A DNA stretch of 14,597 bases. It comes from Desulfobulbaceae bacterium (lineage in GTDB: Bacteria > Desulfobacterota > Desulfobulbia > Desulfobulbales > Desulfobulbaceae). The DNA lies in the NCBI GenBank assembly GCA_011322715.1, contig DRLX01000044.1, forward strand, positions 1 to 14,597, read 5' to 3'. A model generated the notes under the pieces. The model saw only the letters and a list, made by a program, of their open reading frames with translations, ran no database searches and was not told where the DNA came from. The position numbers and the translations under genes are program-made. This document shows positions 7,233-13,052 of the stretch, one piece after another. The first letter of the stretch is position 1. The number at the start of each line of letters is the position of its first letter.

Positions 7233-8820
7233 AAGATACCTCATGGGTAGGGGTTAACCAGGGAGACGAAGAATTGCCGGGCACCGATGACAGAAAACTC
7301 CCAGCGCCGTGCCTGTTGGGAATCATCCTGCCGAGCAACAGGTGCATAATGGGGGCGATTGCCTTAAAACCGGGCTGCCCGCCGCCATCGCAACCCTCGC
7401 TGTTAAAATAAAAATGACCGCTTGCATCCGTACAGGTGTGCGAATCAAGGAGATTAAGCGCCTGTACGACATTGACCAGGCCATAGCCTGAATCATTATC
7501 CGGTCCCGGCGCTTCCAGATCATCCGCCGACAGGGTCAGGACCTGCCGGAGATCGGCGGCGGTGATCCAGGGCCGGGCATTTTTCAACAGGGCCATGGCA
7601 CCGGTGATGTGGGGGACGGCAAAGCTGGTACCGGATACCGTGGCGTAGCTGTCCGGAAAGAGACCGCCAAAGGTAAGGTCCGCCGTCCGGATGTCCACCG
7701 CCGGGGCGACCAGGGCCGGATACACAGCACCGCCGCAGGCCGATGGTCCACGACTGGAAAAATCCGTAACCAGTAATGCGGCATCGATACCGCCGACGGC
7801 AAAACTCTCCGGATAGTTTGCCGGGCTGATACTGGTGCCCGTATTGGGGCCACCATTGCCCGCTGAAAAATTCACGGCAATTCCACTTGCCTGCAACAGT
7901 TGAATATCAGGTTGAAACTCGGTTATACATTGGCCGACCAGACCATTTAATCCCCAGGAGTTATTGACCAACTGGGGAGCATCATCGGTTACGGGGTCAT
8001 TATCCGGATCAAGCAACCATTGAAAACCAAGATGGATATCGGAGTAGGAGGCATTGCCGGCATCATCAAATATCTTGACCGCTATCCAGCGTGCGCCCGG
8101 AGCCATGCCGATGGCGGATCCGCTCACATCTCCGCCGACAAGAATACCCGCAACCTGGGTGCCGTGGCCGTCAGGATCATAGGGCGTCAAGTGTTCACCG
8201 TTGGGATCATACCAACTGTTGCTCCCACCGCGCCATCGTGCCTGCAGGTCCTGGTGCTCCATATCAACGCCGGTGTCGACAATCCCGATCACAATACCAC
8301 TGCCGTCATACCCCTGCTTCCAGAGCTGAGGCGCCAGGGTAAGATTAATATTCCAGGCAACATCGGCTGTGGCGGATGCAATCGTTGTCTCGGGCAGTTT
8401 TACCTTGCCGTCGATGGAAACCCGTGCCACTCCGGGCTGGGAGGCAATTTGTTGAATCGCTGCAACGGGGACGGTTGCAGCCAGTCCATTGACAATCCAG
8501 AAGGACCGTAAGTTCCGGGCCTTGTTTTTCAGTAACAACTGTTTCAGTTTGGCCTGCGCCTGAACAGCCTTGCTGCGCAGCGCCTTGTTGATTCTGATTC
8601 GTTTTTCTCCGGCCGTGAGCACTTCTTTTTGGGGCAGAGAAAACTGTTTGGCATCCAGTTGATCAGTAAAATAAACAAGCACATCCACCATTTCATCCGC
8701 CCGCATCCGGGCAAGCCTTGCCGCAAGATCGGAACTGATATTCCCGGCCGCAACACTGCCGGGTACCAGCCAGATCATACCGGCAAGAAGAAAGGTGATG
8801 AAAGATGTGCTTTTTCTCAT
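7216..8820 (-). CDS. Secreted subtilisin-like serine protease (peptidase S8)
   Basis: This 534-residue protein starts at ATG 8820, which begins a clear signal peptide (MRKSTSFITFLLAGMIWLVP...AAG). A TTG at 8880 overlapping the previous stop is in frame but would bury that signal; the ribosome site for 8820 is weak (GTGAG). Residues about 25-140 resemble an I9-type inhibitory propeptide. The catalytic triad is complete: Asp182 in GIVDTGVD, His219 in DGHGTQVAG and Ser399 in SGTSFAVPH, with the oxyanion Asn322 in SAGNGG. The C-terminal region after about residue 455 holds two cysteines (SHTCTDA, SEGCDGG) and an unrecognised tail. Its place between the multicopper proteins and the GEVED protein suggests processing of surface proteins from the same operon, though general extracellular proteolysis is equally possible. 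Confidence 0.95.
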   Translation of the reverse strand: MRKSTSFITFLLAGMIWLVPGSVAAGNISSDLAARLARMRADEMVDVLVYFTDQLDAKQFSLPQKEVLTAGEKRIRINKALRSKAVQAQAKLKQLLLKNKARNLRSFWIVNGLAATVPVAAIQQIASQPGVARVSIDGKVKLPETTIASATADVAWNINLTLAPQLWKQGYDGSGIVIGIVDTGVDMEHQDLQARWRGGSNSWYDPNGEHLTPYDPDGHGTQVAGILVGGDVSGSAIGMAPGARWIAVKIFDDAGNASYSDIHLGFQWLLDPDNDPVTDDAPQLVNNSWGLNGLVGQCITEFQPDIQLLQASGIAVNFSAGNGGPNTGTSISPANYPESFAVGGIDAALLVTDFSSRGPSACGGAVYPALVAPAVDIRTADLTFGGLFPDSYATVSGTSFAVPHITGAMALLKNARPWITAADLRQVLTLSADDLEAPGPDNDSGYGLVNVVQALNLLDSHTCTDASGHFYFNSEGCDGGGQPGFKAIAPIMHLLLGRMIPNRHGAGSFLSSVPGNSSSPWLTPTHEVSYESTI

Positions 8821-8856
8821 AGGGTATTTGCTCACGTTTTTTGTTTTCTGTTTAAT

Positions 8857-8875
8857 GGGTGGAACATTTCCACCC
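8857..8875. repeat. Perfect inverted repeat in the gap between lipoprotein and protease genes
   Basis: GGGTGGAA and TTCCACCC flank a three-base loop, giving an eight-pair hairpin directly after the lipoprotein stop codon (TGA, 8877-8879) and 36 bases before the protease ATG. The following mRNA is A-rich, not U-rich, so it is not a classical intrinsic terminator. It could stabilise mRNA ends or lower expression of the genes beyond it. Confidence 0.6.
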
Positions 8876-8876
8876 G

Positions 8877-9368
8877 TCAACGAACGACCAGATCCTCGGC
8901 CCGAAAGGCGCCGATAACGACGCTCACCGTACTGCCGGAGTGAATCAGCCCCGACATATTATTAAAAAACATCCAGTATATTTTCCCCTGCTTCGGCACG
9001 TTGGAATTGCGCAACGGGCCGATTTTACCCATATTGGGGACCGTCAGGACTTTTCCGCTTTTTTGATCGATAAGCATCGGTTTGTTCTTGCGAACAAAGA
9101 GTTCTTTAGCCTTGGCCGCATCCAGCACCCGGTAGCGCAAATCAACCATATAGCCGTTGGCGGTCAGGTGCAGCATGGTGATCTCAATGCCCCATTTTTC
9201 TTCCATCAGGCGCGCCTGATCAACGGATTTCCCCTGCCCGGCACAACCGGTCATCACAACAAGGAGAGCCAGCAGCAACGCAGCAGACGGATTGATCTTG
9301 CTCTGCCGTCCTCCGGGTATCCGACCAACCGATGAGCCCCCTTCAAGATGTCCGTTTATTTTTTTCAC
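8877..9368 (-). CDS. Predicted lipoprotein of unknown function
   Basis: This 163-residue protein starts at GTG 9368, overlapping the stop of the previous gene as GTGA. GGAGGA lies about 12 bases upstream, inside the last codons of that gene. An unusually long basic leader is followed by a hydrophobic stretch and the possible lipobox VMTGC, with Cys42 the lipidated residue, so the mature part is about 122 residues and membrane-tethered. The mature domain runs WGIEITMLHLTANGYMVDLRYRV ... KPMLIDQKSGKVL ... VPNMGKIGPLR ... VVIGAFRAEDLVV and looks like a small beta-rich domain. I have a vague memory of similar hypothetical proteins but cannot name the family. Coupling to the third cupredoxin gene suggests it may anchor or assist that complex (inference). 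Confidence 0.85.
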   Translation of the reverse strand: MKKINGHLEGGSSVGRIPGGRQSKINPSAALLLALLVVMTGCAGQGKSVDQARLMEEKWGIEITMLHLTANGYMVDLRYRVLDAAKAKELFVRKNKPMLIDQKSGKVLTVPNMGKIGPLRNSNVPKQGKIYWMFFNNMSGLIHSGSTVSVVIGAFRAEDLVVR

Positions 9369-10378
9369 GGTACGACAATTCCTCCATGAATGATCGGGGG
9401 CACATAGAGTATCCAGGGAAACTTTTTCGCCACGTTCAGGGAAACCAGCATCCCGCCGCCCGGCGTGCCGTTAGTGGTCATGGACAGACGACGATCATAG
9501 AGGGCAAAAGAAGCTTGGACATCCGGACTCCACAAGGCGTCAATGGTTTTACCCGCAGGCAGCAATACCGAATACTGCTGCCTCGGATAGGGATAGGGGT
9601 AGCCGTCTTCGGCAATAAGCGTCATATACGGGCCCTGGATGGTCGGAACATGGGTCATCAGACCGGCATTTAAAAATCGCAACTGCAGGGTTTTCTGATT
9701 TCTCCCCCCGGCAACTACCGGCGGCGCGGACCCCGGCAGCGCCGATTGACCGTTGATCAGATAATATTTAGGTTTATAATTTTTGGCATTTGCCGCCTCG
9801 GCAGCGCCATGCAGGGCCGGATCAATCTCACTGAATAGAAGCACAACATCATTTGCCGCCGCTGTATCACGACCCACAGTGACCGCGCCATAGAGTCCCA
9901 TGGGCACCTGTTTGGCCGGATGACTGCCGCTCTGATAGAGATAGGTTCCTGCACGAAGATTGTTCCAGCTATACGTGACGACCGTTGTCCCGTTATCGGC
10001 GGGCACCTCATGGGTAAAGGCACGCACCCTTGTCCTGCCCCCGGCATCGACAAAGGTCTGAGGCGTCAGGTTGGTCTCAAGGCCCGGAATAATTAACGAG
10101 ACGGGTTCACTCAGACAGTTGCGAAGCGTTATGGAAAGCGTCCCGTTGACCACGCCCTGCTGGATCGGCCCGGGCAGCCAGGAATTCGGGAGCGCAGTGC
10201 AGGAGCCGGGATCCTCGACAAAACCCCACATCCTGATTGCGGCTCCTCCGTCCGGCGGCGTCCACGTCCGTTCGACGGCAGCCAGATTGACAGCTAGAGA
10301 TGGGCCCGCCGTCAACAGCAGAAGCAGAACAAGGAGGTATCCACCATATTTACCTGTTGCGGATAGTGATCTGTTCAT
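9365..10378 (-). CDS. Two-domain cupredoxin protein lacking copper ligands (third multicopper-oxidase-like subunit)
   Basis: This 337-residue exported protein starts at ATG 10378, six bases after GGAGGT; an earlier in-frame start would contain that site. After a signal peptide (to about residue 29, ...GPSLA), two cupredoxin-like domains align with those of the gene just upstream: DGGAAIRMWGF against DGGSILLWGY, AGTYLYQSGSHPAKQVPMGL against PGTYLYYSGTDPALQVEMGL, and FSEIDPALHGA against LSEMDPRIHEA. The second domain has none of the HxH or HCH copper motifs, so it should bind no type 1, 2 or 3 copper. It ends in KKFPWILYVPPI plus eight residues, a tail like that of the GEVED protein. The likely role is a structural or docking subunit that arose by duplication (inference). 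A separate non-enzymatic secreted protein is the alternative. Confidence 0.85.
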   Translation of the reverse strand: MNRSLSATGKYGGYLLVLLLLLTAGPSLAVNLAAVERTWTPPDGGAAIRMWGFVEDPGSCTALPNSWLPGPIQQGVVNGTLSITLRNCLSEPVSLIIPGLETNLTPQTFVDAGGRTRVRAFTHEVPADNGTTVVTYSWNNLRAGTYLYQSGSHPAKQVPMGLYGAVTVGRDTAAANDVVLLFSEIDPALHGAAEAANAKNYKPKYYLINGQSALPGSAPPVVAGGRNQKTLQLRFLNAGLMTHVPTIQGPYMTLIAEDGYPYPYPRQQYSVLLPAGKTIDALWSPDVQASFALYDRRLSMTTNGTPGGGMLVSLNVAKKFPWILYVPPIIHGGIVVP

Positions 10379-10394
10379 AAAGAAACCTCCACTG

Positions 10395-11735
10395 TTAAGG
10401 AATCGACGCACCCTGCGGTACGATAATAAGCATGGTCATCAGACCACCGGGAAAAATATCAAAATTCGTCAGTTCTTTTTCCGTATGGGAATGCCACATG
10501 TAGGCAAAGCCGCCATGGGGATTCAAACCGCCTTCCCCGGGCGGCAGGGAACCAAGAGTGCCCAGAAAGGGACTGCCGCTGTAAAAACCGCCGAAGGCAA
10601 GATCAAGATTATCCGGCAATACCACCGGAATCGGTTTGTCATGATCAGGGCAGTATTCATGGGTGGTGTCATCAAAATCATCGCCATTACCATCTACACA
10701 GGTGTGGACAAACTGCGGTCCATCCGCAGGCGTACCGTAGATGTCCCAGCCCAGCCCCTTACCGGTCCATTCGAAGATGGCGTCAACGGTCTCGCCGGGA
10801 ACAGACTTGATGGTAAAAACCTCATGACTCAAATCCGGACCTGCTCCGGGGCTGCTTGCTAGCAGACGCCCGTCACGGGCAATAATCCTGGAATGATTGC
10901 CGTGGTGATGAAAGGGATGCAGGTCCCGGCCGCCGCCGATGACCCGTAACAGTACCCGCTCTCCCGGATGCATCATCGGCGCTGAATTATACGGCTGATT
11001 GGGCAGTACCGGCAGATTGGGAATATCGAGAGTATCCGGCGCATTGCGACCATTGATAAACCAGACCACGGGAAAAGGGTTGGCCAGATATGGGCCGACG
11101 GCGGTAGACTGGGGACCATCAAATTCAATCGCCTCGTGGATGCGTGGATCCATCTCGCTGAGCAGGAAGAGATATTCCCGGTCAAAGGCGGTGTCCGGGT
11201 GATTATAGGCAAAGCCGGCACCGCTGGACGGCCGAACGATAATCGCGCCCATCAGGCCCATTTCCACCTGTAAAGCCGGATCCGTACCGCTGTAGTATAG
11301 ATAGGTACCGGGATGGTCGGCAATAAAGGTATAGGTCACTGAACCACCGGGGACTGCCTCACTGGTCAATATTCCCGGAACGCCGGGGTCGGTTGTCGAG
11401 GCCTCCGCCCGCTGACCGGGAAAGAGTATGGACACGTTGGGCGCCGGATTGGCTCCGGCCACAGTCAGCGCGTTATTTAAGGTAATGGTAATGGTATCGC
11501 CTTCGTTGACGATCAGGGTCGGCCCCGGATACTGGGCCGGACCGGCACCGTCGGCATATCCCCAGAGGAGGATTGAACCGCCGTCCGGAGTGAAAACCCT
11601 GCCGGTTTTAACGCTCAGGGTAAAGTTGGTACCGGTAATACCGTCAATGCGTGCCTGCAAGGGGGATACCTGGAACAGCAGGGCCAGAACAATAGCCATC
11701 GACAGCTGCATGGTCAGATTGAATCTCGTTGTCAT
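10395..11735 (-). CDS. Multicopper oxidase-type protein with half a trinuclear site and no type 1 cysteine
   Basis: This 446-residue protein starts at ATG 11735, preceded by GGGAGGG, with a signal peptide to about residue 28 (PLQA). Domain 1 (about 35-175) has the cupredoxin fold pattern but no copper ligands: the spot for HCH reads YYSGTDP. Domain 2 (about 220-446) carries HPFHHHGNH at residues 273-281, matching the family HPxHxHG motif, and WHSH at 414-417 where oxidases have HCH. Ser416 (codon TCC) thus replaces the type 1 copper cysteine while both flanking histidines remain. An insert at about 344-365 contains HTC, DGNGDD and HEYCPDH, with two cysteines. Alone it has only four of the eight histidines of a trinuclear cluster. 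The preceding gene supplies a complementary set, so a heteromeric oxidase is the best explanation (inference). Confidence 0.9.
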   Translation of the reverse strand: MTTRFNLTMQLSMAIVLALLFQVSPLQARIDGITGTNFTLSVKTGRVFTPDGGSILLWGYADGAGPAQYPGPTLIVNEGDTITITLNNALTVAGANPAPNVSILFPGQRAEASTTDPGVPGILTSEAVPGGSVTYTFIADHPGTYLYYSGTDPALQVEMGLMGAIIVRPSSGAGFAYNHPDTAFDREYLFLLSEMDPRIHEAIEFDGPQSTAVGPYLANPFPVVWFINGRNAPDTLDIPNLPVLPNQPYNSAPMMHPGERVLLRVIGGGRDLHPFHHHGNHSRIIARDGRLLASSPGAGPDLSHEVFTIKSVPGETVDAIFEWTGKGLGWDIYGTPADGPQFVHTCVDGNGDDFDDTTHEYCPDHDKPIPVVLPDNLDLAFGGFYSGSPFLGTLGSLPPGEGGLNPHGGFAYMWHSHTEKELTNFDIFPGGLMTMLIIVPQGASIP

Positions 11736-11753
11736 CGCATACCCTCCCATGCG
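11736..11753 (-). promoter_or_regulatory. Small hairpin presenting the ribosome-binding site of the second multicopper gene
   Basis: The entire 18-base gap between the stop of the first multicopper gene and the ATG of the second reads, on the coding strand, CGCAT-GGGAGGGT-ATGCG. The two five-base arms are perfect inverted repeats and the purine-rich ribosome-binding site fills the eight-base loop. A short stem that exposes the site in its loop could favour or gate translation of the second gene. Confidence 0.5.
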
Positions 11754-12974
11754 TTAATTAATTCGTATTTCCGTCATCATGCCGCCGAACTGTTCGGCAT
11801 CATTACTCAAATAATGCAACTGCGTGGTATACAGAAAATAAGTTTTGCCACTGGCGCCGGCAGGGATGTCAAGTATGACGTCATAGCTCTCCCCTCCACC
11901 GACGGTGATGGAATTGGTCTTGTAGTAAAGATTTTTCCCATCCGGCCCACGTAACTGCTTGGCGTCCTTGCCGATGACCCGCATGGGAATGCCCAGAGTA
12001 GCCAGGGTATTCATTCTGGTGACATTGAGATTGGAAATACGCAACAGAACACTTTCCCCCGGCGAGGCGGTGATCAAGGTACTCTCTATCTGGGACAACT
12101 TGCCGCCGTTCTCCGCAGGCGGCGGCAGTGGATTTGGATTGACGGTGTCCGGATAGCCACGGCCGTTGAGCATGGAGTAGTTATCAAACATGGTGGCAAA
12201 GGGCAGCGGCTGCACGGCGAGGTTGGCGTCGTGAAAGGCTGAATCAAAGGAACCGATCTGGATCGGATATTCCAGGTCATAGCCGGTGGAACCATCTCCG
12301 TCATTATAGGCGAACTTGTTGAAATCTTTGCCGTTATAATTAAACACCGTCCCGTTCTGGGCCGCCCGTACATAAAGACTTCCCAGCATCCCCATCTGCA
12401 TATGCTCGGCAGCCTCCACATGGCAATGGTACATATAGGTGCCCGGATTGTTGAGCTTGAAATAATAAGTCAGACTGGAGCCCATATTGATACTGATACT
12501 GGCATCGGGAACACCGTCAAAAATGGAGGCCGCCTGGGGAAAGCCGTGAAAATGGACCGTATGCGGATCAAACAGGTCCGGCCGCATCGACATGCCGATA
12601 TTGGTCAGCGTCAGATAAAACTCATCCCCCTCGTCAAGAACAATGAGCGGGGCGGGAAAACCGGCGGCAGTGGTACCCGCTTCCAGAATTTCCGCCGTTC
12701 CGGTCGGAGTGTTGGCGGCAATTCCGGTCAGGTCGGAAAAACCGAACACATACTGTAATTTTCCATCGGCCATGGTAACAAACCCGTCCCCTGCCCCAAG
12801 ATGCATGCACTTGGTGTGGGCAGGCTGAACCTCGGCGCCGGTCCAGGTCGCCGAGCCATCGGCATCACCCGGGCACTGCACCAGGACACCGGCATGGACG
12901 GAGGAAGACCCGAGAAAAAACAGCGATCCAGTGAGGACGATTTTCATTATAATTCTATGATACCCTGTTGCCAT
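11754..12974 (-). CDS. Multicopper oxidase-type protein with type 1 copper site and half a trinuclear site
   Basis: This 406-residue protein starts at ATG 12974, with AGGAGG five bases before it, and has a signal peptide to about residue 28 (SSVHA). Domain 1 (about 30-205) carries PHTVHFHG (His138, His141, His143), equal to the family HxxHxHG motif, and YHCHVEAAEHMQMGM (His183, Cys184, His185, His191, Met196). These give a type 1 copper site (His138, Cys184, His191, Met196) and four type 2/3 histidines. The Cys-to-His spacing is seven residues, two more than in laccases. Domain 2 (about 206-406) has the cupredoxin pattern without ligands. Two cysteines near the mature N-terminus (QCPGDADG, TKCMHL) may form a disulfide. 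With only half a trinuclear site it should need a partner, and the next gene encodes one. The substrate is not evident. Confidence 0.92.
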   Translation of the reverse strand: MATGYHRIIMKIVLTGSLFFLGSSSVHAGVLVQCPGDADGSATWTGAEVQPAHTKCMHLGAGDGFVTMADGKLQYVFGFSDLTGIAANTPTGTAEILEAGTTAAGFPAPLIVLDEGDEFYLTLTNIGMSMRPDLFDPHTVHFHGFPQAASIFDGVPDASISINMGSSLTYYFKLNNPGTYMYHCHVEAAEHMQMGMLGSLYVRAAQNGTVFNYNGKDFNKFAYNDGDGSTGYDLEYPIQIGSFDSAFHDANLAVQPLPFATMFDNYSMLNGRGYPDTVNPNPLPPPAENGGKLSQIESTLITASPGESVLLRISNLNVTRMNTLATLGIPMRVIGKDAKQLRGPDGKNLYYKTNSITVGGGESYDVILDIPAGASGKTYFLYTTQLHYLSNDAEQFGGMMTEIRIN

Positions 12975-12989
12975 GATGTCCTCCTTTCT

Positions 12990-13015
12990 TCTGTTGATCG
13001 TCATCAATCAACAGA
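12990..13015. repeat. Nine-pair hairpin upstream of the first multicopper gene
   Basis: TCTGTTGAT at 12990-12998 and ATCAACAGA at 13007-13015 are perfect inverted repeats around an eight-base loop. The hairpin ends a few bases before the AGGAGG ribosome site of the first multicopper gene, in the 78-bp gap after the beta-helix gene. It could be an mRNA processing or stability element, or the two arms could be half-sites of a regulator. No T-run follows, so termination is unlikely. Confidence 0.55.
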
Positions 13016-13052
13016 TCAAATATTGCAGCTTACAGCCGACTGTACGCTGTCC

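Noticed and set aside
7216..7320. A frameshifted FPW-type tail at the end of the protease
   Set aside because: SPWLTP near its C-terminus hints at the tail seen in two other proteins, but no single shift restores the pattern clearly, so I do not call a frameshift.
8020..8511. A 163-codon open frame on the + strand
   Set aside because: It is antisense to the S8 protease core, including the His and Asp motifs; it is a shadow of that gene.
8857..8875. Intrinsic terminator after the lipoprotein gene
   Set aside because: The eight-pair stem is perfect, but the coding-strand sequence after it is A-rich with no T-run, so it is listed only as an inverted repeat.
8821..8880. TTG start at 8880 for the protease, overlapping the lipoprotein stop
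   Set aside because: It would put about 20 polar residues before a well-formed signal peptide that begins at the ATG at 8820, and it has no better ribosome site. It remains a weak alternative.
10071..10862. A 263-codon open frame on the + strand
   Set aside because: It is antisense to two cupredoxin genes with recognisable motifs and signal peptides, and shows no domain; long antisense frames are expected in GC-rich coding DNA.
11754..12974. Copper nitrite reductase (NirK)
   Set aside because: The type 1 motif has His on both sides of the Cys (HCH) and is paired with HxxHxHG, which indicates a trinuclear oxidase site. NirK has HCA and a single type 2 site.
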